Source of the DNA: Streptomyces flaveolus
Lineage (GTDB): Bacteria; Actinomycetota; Actinomycetes; Streptomycetales; Streptomycetaceae
Direction: 5' to 3'
DNA length: 64,000 bases
Assembly: GCF_000716535.1 (NCBI RefSeq)
Contig: NZ_JNWV01000009.1
Span: 124,001 to 188,000 of the forward strand
Shown: positions 1-9,421 of the stretch, piece by piece
Position numbering within the stretch: position 1 is the first letter of the stretch
How the letters are laid out: every line of letters begins with the position of its first letter
Translations under genes and position numbers: made by a program
The notes under the pieces: model-generated
What the model saw: only the letters and a program-made list of their open reading frames with translations
Told to the model about the DNA's origin: nothing
Databases searched by the model: none

Positions 1-200
1 GAGCCATGGACGACGCCGAACGCAACCTGGAGCGGGGCGTGCTCACCGCCCGCGGCATCGACCGCGTCCTGCGCGTCGCCTGGACGGTCGCCGACCTCGT
101 CGGACACGACCGCCCGGACGCCACCGACGTCGCCCTGGCCCTGCAACTGCGCACCGGCGTCCCCCGCGGGGTACCGATGGCCATCGGAGCGCTGACATGA
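1..200 (+). CDS. ComM/YifB-family Mg-chelatase-like AAA ATPase, C-terminal fragment
   Basis: Only the last 65 or so residues are in the window; the gene is cut by the left edge and read in the frame starting at base 3. The visible part (ERNLERGVLTARGIDRVLRV, then AWTVADL and ALQLRTG) matches the C-terminal helical domain of magnesium-chelatase-like ATPases of the YifB/ComM family. These sit directly upstream of dprA in many actinobacteria, and ComM is a branch-migration helicase in natural transformation of other bacteria. The stop overlaps the next start as ATGA at 197-200, so the two genes are probably translationally coupled. The ATPase core is outside the window, so the name rests on the tail and the dprA neighbour. 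Confidence 0.75.
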   Translation, partial: AMDDAERNLERGVLTARGIDRVLRVAWTVADLVGHDRPDATDVALALQLRTGVPRGVPMAIGALT

Positions 201-1357
201 CCGGAGAGGACCACCCCCGCGACGAACTGCTCGGGCGGGTGTTTCTCGGGCGGGTCGTCGAGGCGGGGGATGAGGTCGGTGGGCGGTGGGTGCGGGAGTT
301 CGGGGTGGCGGAGGTGGTGCGGCGGCTGCGGGATGGCGGGGACGCGTTGCCGGGGGTGAGCGGGACCCGGTGGGCGGGGCTCGTCGCGCGGGCCCGGCGG
401 GCCGAGCCGGAGCGGGATCTGGAGCTGGCCCGGGCCGCCGGAGCACGGTTCGTCCGCCCGGGAGACACCGAATGGCCCCGGCAGCTCGACGACCTCGGGG
501 ACGCGCGGCCCCTCGGGCTGTGGGTGCGGGGCCGGCCGAACCTGCGGATGTGGGCGCTCCGGTCCGTGGCCGTGGTCGGCGCCCGCGCCTGCACCGAGTA
601 CGGCGCCCACGCCGCGGCCACCCTCGCCTCCGGCCTCGCCGAGCGCGGCTGGGTGGTCGTCTCGGGCGGGGCGTACGGCATCGACGGCGCCGCCCACCGC
701 GGCGCCCTCGCCACCCACGGCGCCACCGTGGCCGTCCTGGCCTGCGGCGTCGACCAGCCCTACCCCCGCGGCCACGCCGCGCTGATCACCCGCATCGCGG
801 AACAGGGACTGGTGGTGGGCGAGCTGCCGCCGGGCGATCATCCGACACCCAGCCGCTTCATCCTGCGCAACCGGGTCATCGCCGCGCTGACGAGGGGCAC
901 CGTCGTCGTGGAGGCGGCCTGCCGCAGCGGCTCGCTGGCCACCGCGCGGGCCGCGCAACGCCTCGGCCGGTTCACCATGGGCATCCCCGGCCCGGTCACC
1001 AGCGCCCTCTCCGCCGGCGTGCACGAACTGTTGCGCGGAGAGGCCACCCTGGTCACCGATGCCGCGGAGGTCATCGAACTCGTGGGCGACATGGGGGAGC
1101 TGGCGCCGGCCCGACGGGGCCCCGTCCTCCCGCGTGACCTGCTGCAACCCGCCGCCCGGACCGTGCTCGCCGCCCTCCCCGGCAACAGCGCGGCGCCCGC
1201 CGAGGAGATCGCGCTCGGCGCGCGCACCACGCGGGACGAGGCGATCGCGAGACTGTACGAACTCCGAGCACTTGGTTACGTCGAACGACACGGCGACGGC
1301 TGGAAGTTGACACGCCAGGCGATGATCTCGGTCCGGGACGGTCACCGTCCGTGCTGA
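197..1357 (+). CDS. dprA: DNA-processing protein DprA
   Basis: Protein of 386 residues. DprA binds single-stranded DNA and loads RecA on incoming DNA. The extended Rossmann fold is seen at residues 121-165, with [14 protein letters not shown] and the [15 protein letters not shown] motif. It is followed by [12 protein letters not shown] and the family's conserved [15 protein letters not shown] and [14 protein letters not shown] stretches. The C-terminal roughly 65 residues ([22 protein letters not shown]) look like the winged-helix DprA_WH domain. Start ATG at 197 overlaps the upstream stop by 4 nt, and no better start is needed. Streptomyces are not known to be naturally competent, so its role may be plasmid or recombination related; that is inference. 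Confidence 0.93.
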   Translation: MTGEDHPRDELLGRVFLGRVVEAGDEVGGRWVREFGVAEVVRRLRDGGDALPGVSGTRWAGLVARARRAEPERDLELARAAGARFVRPGDTEWPRQLDDLGDARPLGLWVRGRPNLRMWALRSVAVVGARACTEYGAHAAATLASGLAERGWVVVSGGAYGIDGAAHRGALATHGATVAVLACGVDQPYPRGHAALITRIAEQGLVVGELPPGDHPTPSRFILRNRVIAALTRGTVVVEAACRSGSLATARAAQRLGRFTMGIPGPVTSALSAGVHELLRGEATLVTDAAEVIELVGDMGELAPARRGPVLPRDLLQPAARTVLAALPGNSAAPAEEIALGARTTRDEAIARLYELRALGYVERHGDGWKLTRQAMISVRDGHRPC

Positions 1358-1680
1358 CCGACCGTGTTCGGCCGTCCGGGGGAACCCCCGACGCCCTTGG
1401 CGTTTCCCGGAGTTGGCGCATCCGGCCGGTCACACAGAGCGAGCCCCGGCGTGGGGTCACCCGACCGGCGCGAGCGCCCCGCGCACGGGTGGCGCAGCCC
1501 TGTTCGCACACCGCGACTCCTCAGTCACGCTACGCTCACGAAGGCGGTGGCGCAGATCGCGCCAACCCCACATCAGACCGTCACCCCACCCAGGCAGCCC
1601 CACTTCATCCCAGGAACCCCGCCTCCACCCACTTCACGGCACTTCACGGCACTTCACGGCAGAACGGCACAAGGCGACGA
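1358..1680. other. dprA-whiG intergenic region and whiG leader
   Basis: This 323-nt stretch has no convincing gene; the open frame through it is an upstream extension of whiG without family similarity. Just after dprA there is a short GC hairpin around 1374-1392 (CGGGGG paired with CCCCCG), possibly a weak terminator. Near its right end is a threefold 10-bp direct repeat, listed separately. The whiG ribosome binding site AAGG lies about 1671-1674. I could not pick a confident -10/-35 pair. Confidence 0.5.
1631..1660 (+). repeat. 10-bp direct repeat, three perfect copies, in the whiG leader
   Basis: The unit ACTTCACGGC occurs three times head-to-tail without mismatch, ending 20 nt before the whiG start codon. 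The 10-bp period equals about one DNA helical turn, which would present three identical faces to a DNA-binding protein. It could equally be slippage in the 5' leader. Confidence 0.9.
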
Positions 1681-2523
1681 ATGCCCCAGCACACCTCCGG
1701 GTCCGACCGGGCGGCGATCCCCCCAGCCGCCCGCGACGGTGGCAGCGTGCGACCGCCCGCTCCCTCGACGCTCGACGAGCTGTGGCGGTCGTACAAGGCG
1801 ACGGGGGACGACCGGCTGCGGGAGCAGCTGATCCTGCACTACTCGCCGCTGGTCAAGTACGTGGCCGGCCGGGTCAGCGTCGGGCTGCCGCCCAATGTGG
1901 AGCAGGCCGACTTCGTCTCCTCGGGCGTGTTCGGGCTGATCGACGCGATCGAGAAGTTCGACATCGACCGGGAGATCAAGTTCGAGACGTACGCGATCAC
2001 CCGGATCCGCGGCGCGATGATCGACGAGCTGCGGGCGCTGGACTGGATCCCCCGCTCGGTCCGGCAGAAGGCGCGGAACGTCGAACGCGCCTACGCCACC
2101 CTGGAGGCGCGGCTGCGGCGGACGCCGACGGAGGGCGAGGTCGCCGCCGAGCTGGGCATGGAGGTCGACGAACTGCACGCCGTGTTCAGCCAGTTGTCGC
2201 TGGCCAACGTCGTCGCCCTGGAGGAGCTGCTGCACGTCGGCGGCGAGGGCGGGGACCGGCTCAGCCTGATGGACACGCTGGAGGACACCGCCGCCGACAA
2301 CCCGGTGGAGGTGGCCGAGGACCGGGAGCTGCGGCGGTTCCTGGCGCGGGCGATCAACACGCTGCCCGAGCGGGAGAAGACCGTGGTCACCCTGTACTAC
2401 TACGAAGGGCTCACTCTCGCCGAGATCGGCAACGTGCTCGGGGTCACCGAGAGCCGGGTCAGCCAGATCCACACCAAGTCGGTGCTCCAGCTGCGGGCCA
2501 AGCTGGCGAGCTTCGGGCGCTGA
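1681..2523 (+). CDS. whiG: RNA polymerase sigma factor WhiG, sporulation-specific
   Basis: Protein of 280 residues, the usual WhiG length. WhiG (FliA/SigD-like group 3 sigma factor) starts sporulation in Streptomyces aerial hyphae and drives whiH and whiI. Start ATG at 1681 gives [12 protein letters not shown], the known WhiG N-terminus. Region 2 is seen as [20 protein letters not shown], followed by [18 protein letters not shown] and [20 protein letters not shown]. Region 4 is the C-terminal HTH ([20 protein letters not shown]). WhiG is held by the anti-sigma factor RsiG with c-di-GMP, encoded elsewhere. It lies close to rpsB-tsf, the known Streptomyces arrangement. Confidence 0.97.
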   Translation: MPQHTSGSDRAAIPPAARDGGSVRPPAPSTLDELWRSYKATGDDRLREQLILHYSPLVKYVAGRVSVGLPPNVEQADFVSSGVFGLIDAIEKFDIDREIKFETYAITRIRGAMIDELRALDWIPRSVRQKARNVERAYATLEARLRRTPTEGEVAAELGMEVDELHAVFSQLSLANVVALEELLHVGGEGGDRLSLMDTLEDTAADNPVEVAEDRELRRFLARAINTLPEREKTVVTLYYYEGLTLAEIGNVLGVTESRVSQIHTKSVLQLRAKLASFGR

Positions 2524-2554
2524 CTCCTCCCTTCCGGGATGGGCTGTCCGTAAA

Positions 2555-3145
2555 GTGGTCGACGTGCCAAGGATTCGAGCGGCCTCCGTGGCCGAACACC
2601 GGTCGATGCAGCGAGCCGCCCTGCTGGACGCGGCTCGGTCCCTGCTGTCCGAGGGCGGGACGGAGGCGCTGACCTTCCCCGCGCTGGCCGAGCGGACGGG
2701 GCTGGCGCGCTCGTCCGTGTACGAGTACTTCCGGTCCCGGGCCGCCGTGGTCGAGGAGCTGTGCGAGGTCGACTTCCCGGTATGGGCGGCGGAGGTCGCG
2801 GCGGCGATGGAGCGGGCCGGGACGGCCGAGGGCAAGGTCGAGGCGTACGTGCGGCAGCAGCTCGCGCTGGTGGGGGACCGGCGGCACCGGGCGGTAGTCG
2901 CCATCTCCGCGAGTGAGCTGGACGCCGGTGCCCGGGAGAAGATCCGGGCCGCCCACGGGGGGCTGGTCGCGATGATCGTCGAGGCGCTGCGGGAGCTGGG
3001 ACACGGGCAGCCGCGGTTGGCGGCGATGTTGCTGCAGGGGGTCGTGGACGCGGCGGTACGGCGTATCGAGCTGGGCGCGGCCGAGGATCCCACGGTGGTG
3101 ACGGACGCGGCCGTGGCCATGGCTCTGCGGGGCGTGAGGGGCTGA
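2555..3145 (+). CDS. TetR/AcrR-family transcriptional regulator
   Basis: Protein of 196 residues. The N-terminal DNA-binding domain is clear at about residues 18-64 (RAALLDAARSLLSEGG, then ALAERTGLARSSVYEYFRSR). The rest is the helical ligand-binding and dimer domain, with no ligand apparent. Start GTG at 2555; an in-frame GTG at 2564 (giving a PRIRAASV N-terminus) is an equal alternative. It follows whiG by 31 nt on the same strand and may be co-transcribed with it. It does not face a divergent target gene. Downstream lies an intergenic repeat field rather than a target operon. Confidence 0.88.
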   Translation: MVDVPRIRAASVAEHRSMQRAALLDAARSLLSEGGTEALTFPALAERTGLARSSVYEYFRSRAAVVEELCEVDFPVWAAEVAAAMERAGTAEGKVEAYVRQQLALVGDRRHRAVVAISASELDAGAREKIRAAHGGLVAMIVEALRELGHGQPRLAAMLLQGVVDAAVRRIELGAAEDPTVVTDAAVAMALRGVRG

Positions 3146-3635
3146 GCCCCGCCGACGCCGGTCGTGGGGTGGGGCCGCTTCCCGTCGCCGGCAGGGTGGC
3201 GCGCAACGAGGCCGACGGCACTGCAGCGCCCCGAAATGGGCGCGGGGGACTGCGCGAGCCCCCGCGACGGGTCTGCGGCCGGCTCGCGACGGTGGGTGAC
3301 CAAGGCGGGTGGTTGGTCCGCGGCCGTGGCGGCCTCAGAGGGCACGGGGCTGACTCGCGTCCGTAGCGACCCCGCGGCTACCGCGCTCGGGGCTCGCGAG
3401 CGTACAACCGGCAGCGGCCTCGACAGCCCCGCGGCTACCGCACAGCGCAGGACCCCGTGAGCGCACAACCTGGCAGTAGCTCGCCAGCCCTGGGTCACAG
3501 CACAGCAGGACCCCGTGAGCGCACAACCTGGCAGTAGCTCGCCAGCCCTGGGTCACAGCACAGCAGGACCCCGTGAGCACACAACCAGCAGCAGCTCGCC
3601 GGTCCGGCCTGCGGCTAGGGCCCAGTCGGACCCCG
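3146..3635. repeat. Intergenic repeat field between a TetR gene and an M23 peptidase gene
   Basis: No credible gene is seen in these 490 nt. Around 3221-3295 is a GC palindromic element beginning CAGCGCCCCGAAATGGGCGC and running into a GGGGGACTGCGCGAGCCCCC core, a type I recognise as recurrent in Streptomyces intergenic DNA. From 3368 to about 3672 there are variable copies of a unit starting GACCCCGYGRGC and containing CACAACC and CAGTAGCTCG. Three copies start at 3451, 3509 and 3567 with an exact 58-bp period; diverged copies start near 3368 and 3629. The last copies run into the 3' end of the convergent peptidase gene. Confidence 0.85.
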
Positions 3636-4205
3636 CTACGGCACAACCGGCAGTAGTCTCGACGGCCCTCCGCCCAGCAGCCACGGTGGTAACACGGACA
3701 GCGGATTCACGTACGTGTCGCCCCGCAGCAGACCCCAGTGCACGCACGTCCGTGTCCCGCAGTGGGACCCCGTCGGCTCGACCACCCCGACCACCGCCCC
3801 GGCCTCCACCTCCTCCCCTTTCCGGACCGAAGCCCGCACCGGCTCGTACGTCGTCCGCAGATCCGTGCCCCGCAGCTCCACCGAGACCACCCCCCTGCCC
3901 GCCACCCGCCCCGCGAACAGCACCCGGCCCGGTGCGATCGCCCGTACGGGCGCCCCGGCCGCCGTTCCCAGGTCCACCCCGCGGTGCCCGGGGCTGTACA
4001 CCGTCGCCGGTGGCTCCCAGCCGCGCAGGACCGGTGGGCGGACGCCGACCGGCCAGGCGCGGGCCACGGGCGGCACGGGGGCCGTCGGAGCGGGTGCCGG
4101 CACCACGGGAGGCGTGTCCGCCCAGGCCAGAGGCATGAGAAGAACCGTCGCCAACCCCAGCGGCAGCGCCGGCCACAGCAGCGCGCATCGCATCGTTCGT
4201 CGCAT
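3636..4205 (-). CDS. Secreted M23-family (LytM-type) metallopeptidase
   Basis: About 189 residues from ATG 4205 (a GTG at 4223 and an ATG at 4193 are alternatives). A signal peptide with a hydrophobic core ([20 protein letters not shown]) precedes a Pro-rich linker. The Zn-dependent peptidase fold follows: [20 protein letters not shown] carries the first His and Asp ligands, and THCVHWG-like [15 protein letters not shown] carries the last His. M23 enzymes cut peptidoglycan cross-bridges, and many Streptomyces ones act in wall remodelling. Length is short for the family, basically signal, linker and catalytic domain. It is convergent with the TetR gene and divergent from rpsB. Confidence 0.88.
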   Translation of the reverse strand: MRRTMRCALLWPALPLGLATVLLMPLAWADTPPVVPAPAPTAPVPPVARAWPVGVRPPVLRGWEPPATVYSPGHRGVDLGTAAGAPVRAIAPGRVLFAGRVAGRGVVSVELRGTDLRTTYEPVRASVRKGEEVEAGAVVGVVEPTGSHCGTRTCVHWGLLRGDTYVNPLSVLPPWLLGGGPSRLLPVVP

Positions 4206-4479
4206 GCCGACACCGTCCCGCACACCCGCCGATCACGGCCTGATCCTGTGGACCACTCGCCGGTTGTGGACAGCGGCGTCACCCGCCGCCTCGCCGGTCC
4301 CGTACACTTCTTCTGGCGATCCGGGTCACCGGGTCGACTTCGCACGCCCCGGTAAGGCAGCCGGCAACGGTTCCTACCAAGCGCCCCTCGGTCCCTCGTG
4401 GCACGGCGCATCGCGGGCGTCAGGCGCGGCCGCCGTCCGGCGGACGCGGCACAACCGAGAACACCAAGGAGAAACGGCC

Positions 4480-5355
4480 ATGGCCGTCGTCACGATGCGG
4501 GAGCTGCTGGAGAGCGGCGTCCACTTCGGTCACCAGACCCGTCGCTGGAACCCGAAGATGAAGCGCTTCATCTTCACCGAGCGCAACGGCATCTACATCA
4601 TCGACCTGCTCCAGTCGCTGTCGTACATCGACCGCGCCTACGAGTTCGTCAAGGAGACCGTCGCCCACGGCGGCACGGTCATGTTCGTCGGCACGAAGAA
4701 GCAGGCGCAGGAGGCCATCGCCGAGCAGGCCACCCGCGTCGGCATGCCCTACGTCAACCAGCGCTGGCTGGGCGGCATGCTCACCAACTTCTCGACCGTC
4801 TACAAGCGTCTGCAGCGCCTCAAGGAGCTGGAGCAGATCGACTTCGAGGACGTCGCCGCGTCCGGTCTGACCAAGAAGGAGCTTCTCGTGCTCTCGCGCG
4901 AGAAGGCCAAGCTGGAGAAGACCCTCGGCGGTATCCGCGAGATGCAGAAGGTGCCCAGCGCCGTCTGGATCGTGGACACCAAGAAGGAGCACATCGCCGT
5001 TGGTGAGGCCCGGAAGCTGAACATCCCGGTCGTCGCGATCCTCGACACCAACTGCGACCCCGACGAGGTCGACTACAAGATCCCGGGCAACGACGACGCG
5101 ATCCGCTCCGTCACCCTGCTCACCCGCGTGATCGCCGACGCCGTCGCCGAGGGCCTCATCGCCCGCTCCGGCGTCGCCACCGGCGACAAGGGCGAGAAGG
5201 CCGCGGGCGAGCCGCTCGCCGAGTGGGAGCGCGACCTGCTCGAGGGTGAGAAGAAGGACGAGGCTCCGGCCGCCGAGGCTGCTCCGGCCGCCGAGGCCCC
5301 GGCCGCCGAGGCTCCGGCTGCCGAGGCGCCAGCCGCCGAGGGCGAGCAGGCCTGA
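4480..5355 (+). CDS. rpsB: 30S ribosomal protein S2
   Basis: Protein of 291 residues. Family hallmarks are [20 protein letters not shown] at the N-terminus, then [10 protein letters not shown] and [10 protein letters not shown]. They continue with [20 protein letters not shown] and [20 protein letters not shown]. Start ATG 4480 is fixed by a strong AAGGAG 7 nt upstream; the frame extends upstream but without similarity. The last 35 or so residues are an Ala/Glu/Pro tail of repeated PAAEA units, common in actinobacterial S2. A TACACT -10-like hexamer at 4303-4308 would give a leader of roughly 165 nt, room for the autogenous control typical of rpsB-tsf, but I cannot prove it. Confidence 0.98.
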   Translation: MAVVTMRELLESGVHFGHQTRRWNPKMKRFIFTERNGIYIIDLLQSLSYIDRAYEFVKETVAHGGTVMFVGTKKQAQEAIAEQATRVGMPYVNQRWLGGMLTNFSTVYKRLQRLKELEQIDFEDVAASGLTKKELLVLSREKAKLEKTLGGIREMQKVPSAVWIVDTKKEHIAVGEARKLNIPVVAILDTNCDPDEVDYKIPGNDDAIRSVTLLTRVIADAVAEGLIARSGVATGDKGEKAAGEPLAEWERDLLEGEKKDEAPAAEAAPAAEAPAAEAPAAEAPAAEGEQA

Positions 5356-5370
5356 CCGTCAGCGTTGACG

Positions 5371-5401
5371 GCGGGGGCGGCGACATGAAGTCCGCCCCCG
5401 C
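5371..5401 (+). terminator. Hairpin terminator or attenuator between rpsB and tsf
   Basis: GCGGGGGCGG at 5371-5380 pairs perfectly with CCGCCCCCGC at 5392-5401 across an 11-nt loop. It starts 15 nt after the rpsB stop. Such a hairpin would reduce tsf transcription relative to rpsB. There is no clear U-tract, as usual in high-GC genomes. Confidence 0.7.
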
Positions 5402-5506
5402 TGTTCACCCGTAGGTCAGAGGCGGGTCAGAGATCTGCATCCAGATGTAGAACGCAGACCCCCCTGATCTTCGATCCTCCAGACTTCGAGAAAGACTCAC
5501 AGACTC

Positions 5507-6343
5507 ATGGCGAACTACACCGCCGCCGACGTCAAGAAGCTCCGTGAGCTGACCGGCGCCGGCATGATGGACTGCAAGAAGGCGCTGGACGAGGCCGAGG
5601 GCAACGTCGAGAAGGCCGTCGAGGCGCTGCGCATCAAGGGCCAGAAGGGCGTCGCCAAGCGCGAGGGCCGCTCCGCCGAGAACGGCGCCGTGGTCTCCAT
5701 CATCGCCGACGACAACTCCTCCGGTGTCCTGGTCGAGCTGAAGTGCGAGACGGACTTCGTCGCCAAGGGCGAGAAGTTCCAGGCCGTGGCCAACGCCATC
5801 GCCGAGCACGTCGCGAAGACGAACCCGGCCGACCTTCAGGCCCTGCTGGCCTCCGAGATCGAGCCCGGCAAGACCGTCCAGGCGTTCGTGGACGAGGCCA
5901 ACGCCAACCTCGGCGAGAAGATCGTCCTGGACCGCTTCGCGCAGTTCTCCGACGGCTACGTCACCGCCTACATGCACCGCACGATGCCCGACCTGCCCCC
6001 GCAGATCGGTGTCCTGGTCGAGCTCGACAAGCCGAACGCCGAGGTCGCCAAGGGCGTCGCCCAGCACATCGCCGCCTTCGCGCCGAAGTACCTCTCCAAG
6101 GAGGACGTGCCGGCCGACGTCGTCGAGTCCGAGCGCCGCATCGCCGAGGAGACCACCCGCGCCGAGGGCAAGCCCGAGGCCGCGATCGGCAAGATCGTCG
6201 AGGGTCGTCTCAACGGCTTCTTCAAGGACGCCACGCTGCTCGGGCAGCCGTACGCGCTCGACAACAAGAAGTCGGTCCAGAAGGTGCTGGACGAGGCCGG
6301 TGTCACCCTGAAGCGCTTCTCGCGCATCAAGGTCGGCATCTGA
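5507..6343 (+). CDS. tsf: Translation elongation factor Ts
   Basis: Protein of 278 residues, usual actinobacterial length. EF-Ts recycles EF-Tu-GDP. The N-terminal UBA-like domain (YTAADVKKLRELTGAGMMDC) and the invariant TDFVAKGEKF-type contact (CETDFVAKGEKF) are present. The C-terminal dimerisation part ends in AGVTLKRFSRIKVGI. ATG 5507 gives the canonical MANYTAADVKKL N-terminus; the upstream sequence GAGAAAGA is only a weak ribosome binding site. It lies 151 nt after rpsB in the universal rpsB-tsf pair. Confidence 0.98.
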   Translation: MANYTAADVKKLRELTGAGMMDCKKALDEAEGNVEKAVEALRIKGQKGVAKREGRSAENGAVVSIIADDNSSGVLVELKCETDFVAKGEKFQAVANAIAEHVAKTNPADLQALLASEIEPGKTVQAFVDEANANLGEKIVLDRFAQFSDGYVTAYMHRTMPDLPPQIGVLVELDKPNAEVAKGVAQHIAAFAPKYLSKEDVPADVVESERRIAEETTRAEGKPEAAIGKIVEGRLNGFFKDATLLGQPYALDNKKSVQKVLDEAGVTLKRFSRIKVGI

Positions 6344-6470
6344 GTCCGTACCGCGATCGACGCGCGACCCCCGGAGAAATCCACGAGGAAATCCCGATAG
6401 GGTCGACGGCAGTCGTCCGCGCACACCGCCACACCCAGGCGTGGGGCGGACGGCAGCAGATCTGACGAGG

Positions 6471-6520
6471 AGGCCATTGCCGCGCATGGGAGCGAAAAGC
6501 AACCCCATCGGCAATGGCCT
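6471..6520 (+). terminator. Strong hairpin terminator between tsf and pyrH
   Basis: AGGCCATTGCCG at 6471-6482 pairs perfectly with CGGCAATGGCCT at 6509-6520. An inner ATGGG/CCCAT helix (6486-6490 with 6504-6508) closes an A-rich loop. The hairpin is followed by TTCTTCGT. It would separate rpsB-tsf from pyrH-frr-cdsA transcription. Confidence 0.8.
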
Positions 6521-6558
6521 TCTTCGTATGTGCAACACGTGAAAGAGTTGGGATCCCC

Positions 6559-7317
6559 ATGACCACCAAGGCCCAGAAGAGCGACGACGGCAAAGTACGC
6601 GGCCGGTTTCTGCTGAAGCTGTCCGGAGAAGCCTTCTCCGGTGGCGGGGGACTGGGCGTCGACCCGGACGTGGTGCACAAGATCGCCCGCGAGATCGCGG
6701 CCGTCGTGCGCGACGGCGCCCAGATCGCGGTCGTCATCGGCGGCGGCAACTTCTTCCGCGGCGCCGAACTCCAGCAGCGCGGCATGGACCGTGCCCGCTC
6801 CGACTACATGGGCATGCTCGGCACCGTGATGAACTGCCTCGCCCTCCAGGACTTCCTGGAGAAGGAGGGCATCCAGTCCCGCGTGCAGACCGCGATCACC
6901 ATGGGCCAGGTCGCCGAGCCGTACATCCCGCTGCGCGCCGTGCGCCATCTGGAGAAGGGCCGCGTGGTCATCTTCGGCGCCGGTATGGGCATGCCGTACT
7001 TCTCCACCGACACCACCGCCGCCCAGCGCGCCCTGGAGATCGACGCCGAGGCACTGCTCATGGGCAAGAACGGCGTGGACGGGGTCTACGACTCCGACCC
7101 CAAGACCAACCCCGACGCCGTCAAGTTCGACGCCCTCGGCTACGGCGAGGTCATCACCCGCGACCTCAAGGTCGCCGATGCCACCGCCATCACGCTGTGC
7201 CGCGACAACAAGCTGCCGATCCTCGTCTTCGAGCTTCTCACCGAAGGCAATATCGCCCGCGCCGTCAAGGGTGAGAAGATCGGCACGCTGGTGGGTGACC
7301 AGGGCAGCCGGGACTGA
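6559..7317 (+). CDS. pyrH: UMP kinase
   Basis: Protein of 252 residues. It phosphorylates UMP to UDP in pyrimidine nucleotide synthesis and is a hexameric amino-acid-kinase-fold enzyme. Motifs are [40 protein letters not shown] and [20 protein letters not shown]. They continue with [20 protein letters not shown] and [12 protein letters not shown] chose ATG 6559 because the upstream frame back to 6514 lies in the terminator hairpin and is not conserved; GAAAGAG lies 13 nt upstream. First gene of a probable pyrH-frr-cdsA operon. Confidence 0.96.
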   Translation: MTTKAQKSDDGKVRGRFLLKLSGEAFSGGGGLGVDPDVVHKIAREIAAVVRDGAQIAVVIGGGNFFRGAELQQRGMDRARSDYMGMLGTVMNCLALQDFLEKEGIQSRVQTAITMGQVAEPYIPLRAVRHLEKGRVVIFGAGMGMPYFSTDTTAAQRALEIDAEALLMGKNGVDGVYDSDPKTNPDAVKFDALGYGEVITRDLKVADATAITLCRDNKLPILVFELLTEGNIARAVKGEKIGTLVGDQGSRD

Positions 7318-7493
7318 CCCGGGATCAACCCGGCCGGTGAAGTGCGGCCCTGTGAGGGGGCCGGACCCCGGCCGGGGGATGGACAATGTCCTGCCGGTCG
7401 GGAACCGTGCAGGAAGAAGACGCGACGCAGCCGGCCGCCGACCGACCTCAGGAACCGCAGCCGGGCCTTACTCAAGACACGCAGGAGCAAGTG

Positions 7494-8051
7494 GTGATCG
7501 AAGAGACCCTCCTCGAAGCCGAGGAGAAGATGGAGAAGGCCGTCGTGGTCGCCAAGGAGGACTTCGCCGCGATCCGCACCGGCCGTGCGCACCCGGCGAT
7601 GTTCAACAAGATCGTGGCCGACTACTACGGTGCCGCGACGCCGATCAACCAGCTGGCCTCGTTCTCCGTGCCGGAGCCGCGCATGGCGGTCGTGACCCCG
7701 TTCGACAAGAGCGCGCTGCGCAACATCGAGCAGGCCATCCGCGACTCCGACCTGGGCGTCAACCCCAGCAACGACGGCAACATCATCCGTGTGGTGTTCC
7801 CCGAGCTGACCGAGGAGCGCCGCCGCGAGTACATCAAGGTCGCCAAGGGCAAGGGCGAGGACGCCAAGGTGTCCATCCGCTCGGTGCGCCGCAAGGCCAA
7901 GGACGCCATCGACAAGCTGATCAAGGACGGCGAGGTCGGCGAGGACGAGGGCCGTCGTGCGGAGAAGGAGCTCGACGACACCACGGCGAAGTACGTCGCC
8001 CAGGTGGACGAGCTCCTCAAGCACAAGGAAGCGGAGCTGCTCGAAGTCTGA
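7494..8051 (+). CDS. frr: Ribosome recycling factor
   Basis: Protein of 185 residues, the standard RRF length. With EF-G it splits post-termination ribosomes. It has the family pattern [11 protein letters not shown] near residues 26-36, then [20 protein letters not shown] and a final [16 protein letters not shown] 7494 preceded by AGGAGCAAGTG (GGAG about 7 nt upstream) gives the conserved [14 protein letters not shown]-terminus; longer in-frame starts are not conserved. Its stop overlaps the cdsA start as TGATG at 8049-8053. Confidence 0.96.
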   Translation: MIEETLLEAEEKMEKAVVVAKEDFAAIRTGRAHPAMFNKIVADYYGAATPINQLASFSVPEPRMAVVTPFDKSALRNIEQAIRDSDLGVNPSNDGNIIRVVFPELTEERRREYIKVAKGKGEDAKVSIRSVRRKAKDAIDKLIKDGEVGEDEGRRAEKELDDTTAKYVAQVDELLKHKEAELLEV

Positions 8052-9196
8052 TGAGCGACTCTTCCTGGGGGGCGCCGCCATCGGCGGGCCAGGCCGGGTA
8101 CTGGGGGCCCACCGGGGGTGGGTCCGCCCAGCCTGTCCCGGGGGCCGGCCCGGCGGGTCCCACGTACGATGCGCCTGAGGCGCAGCAGACTCGCCCCATG
8201 CCCATCGTGCCGGACGCCCCCGCGTATGGCGGAGGAGACCAGGACGACGACCGGGGGGCCGCTCGGCTGAGCGGCCCCCTGTTCCGAGACGAGACGTTCC
8301 AGGCCCGGGAACTCCCGGCCGAGACCCAGAACCCGGAGCCCATGCCCGACGTCCCGCAGCCGGCGCCAGCGCCGCAGAAGAAGAGCGCGGGCCGTGACCT
8401 GAGCGCGGCCATAGGCGTCGGCCTCGGGCTCGGTGTGGTGATCGTCGCGTCCCTGTTCATCGTCAAGGCCGTGTTCGTGGGCGTGATCGCGGTCGCCGTC
8501 GTCGTCGGCCTGTGGGAGCTGACCAGCAGGCTCCAGGAGCGCAAGGGCATCAAGGCGCCGCTGGTTCCGCTCGCGGTCGGCGGCGCGGCGATGGTCGTCG
8601 CCGGGTATGTGCGCGGGGCCGAGGGCGCGTGGGTCGCCATGGCCCTGACGGCGCTGGCCGCGCTGGTCTGGCGGATGACGGAGCCACCGGAGAACTACCT
8701 CAGGGATGTCACGGCCGGCCTCTTCGCCGCGTTCTACGTGCCGTTCCTGGCCACGTTCGTCGCCATGATGCTGACCGCCGACGACGGTCCCTGGCGGGTG
8801 CTCACCTTCCTGCTCCTGACGGTCGTCAGCGACACCGGTGCCTACGCGATCGGCTGGCGCTTCGGCAAGCACAAGCTCGCGCCGCGCATCAGCCCCGGCA
8901 AGACCCGCGAGGGGCTGCTGGGCGCGGTGCTGTTCGCGATGGTCGCCGGCGCGCTGTGCATGCAGTTCCTGATCGACGACGGGAGCTGGTGGCAGGGCCT
9001 GCTGCTGGGCCTCGCGGTCGCGGTCAGCGCCACGCTGGGAGACCTCGGCGAATCCATGATCAAGCGGGACCTGGGCATCAAGGACATGGGCACCTTGCTT
9101 CCCGGTCACGGCGGCATCATGGACCGCCTCGACTCGCTGCTGCCCACGGCTCCGGTGGTGTGGCTGCTGATGGTGATCTTCGTCGGCTCCGCGTGA
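8051..9196 (+). CDS. cdsA: Phosphatidate cytidylyltransferase
   Basis: Protein of 381 residues. It makes CDP-diacylglycerol from phosphatidate and CTP, the branch point of phospholipid synthesis. The first 110 or so residues are Pro/Gly/Gln-rich and probably cytosolic and disordered, an actinobacterial addition. About eight membrane segments follow. The signature at the C-terminus is complete: GDLGESMIKRDLGIKDMG, then LLPGHGGIMDRLDSLL with the KRD, HGG and DRLD residues. Also SDTGAYAIGWRFGKHKLAPR and SPGKTREG. Translationally coupled to frr. Confidence 0.96.
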   Translation: MSDSSWGAPPSAGQAGYWGPTGGGSAQPVPGAGPAGPTYDAPEAQQTRPMPIVPDAPAYGGGDQDDDRGAARLSGPLFRDETFQARELPAETQNPEPMPDVPQPAPAPQKKSAGRDLSAAIGVGLGLGVVIVASLFIVKAVFVGVIAVAVVVGLWELTSRLQERKGIKAPLVPLAVGGAAMVVAGYVRGAEGAWVAMALTALAALVWRMTEPPENYLRDVTAGLFAAFYVPFLATFVAMMLTADDGPWRVLTFLLLTVVSDTGAYAIGWRFGKHKLAPRISPGKTREGLLGAVLFAMVAGALCMQFLIDDGSWWQGLLLGLAVAVSATLGDLGESMIKRDLGIKDMGTLLPGHGGIMDRLDSLLPTAPVVWLLMVIFVGSA

Positions 9197-9227
9197 GCGG
9201 CCGGTCTGCGTGAGCGGTACGGCTCTT

Positions 9228-9258
9228 CGGCCCCCGTCCTGAAAAAGGGCGGGGGCCG
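9228..9258 (+). terminator. Terminator hairpin after cdsA
   Basis: CGGCCCCCG at 9228-9236 pairs perfectly with CGGGGGCCG at 9250-9258; the loop holds CCTGAAAAAGG. It closes the pyrH-frr-cdsA unit and marks the left border of the variable region that precedes rlmN. Confidence 0.85.
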
Positions 9259-9421
9259 TCGTCGTACCGGGACACTCCGCACGCGGTACCCGGTAGCCCG
9301 GGCCCAGAAACTCCGCACCCGGATGCCGCAGCAGGAATCGGCGGCCGGTGCCGACGCGCGGCAGACTCCTCAGAGGACGGCCGTGCCATTGCCGCCCGGC
9401 GACACAGCAGGGAGTGAGCCG

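Noticed and set aside
43..726. Long minus-strand open frame over dprA
   Set aside because: Arg/Ser/Pro-rich shadow of dprA caused by GC bias; no ribosome binding site or domain.
9197..9421. Short RiPP precursor gene for the unusual P450
   Set aside because: I searched the upstream gap for a small ORF with a good ribosome binding site and a conserved core; none is convincing.
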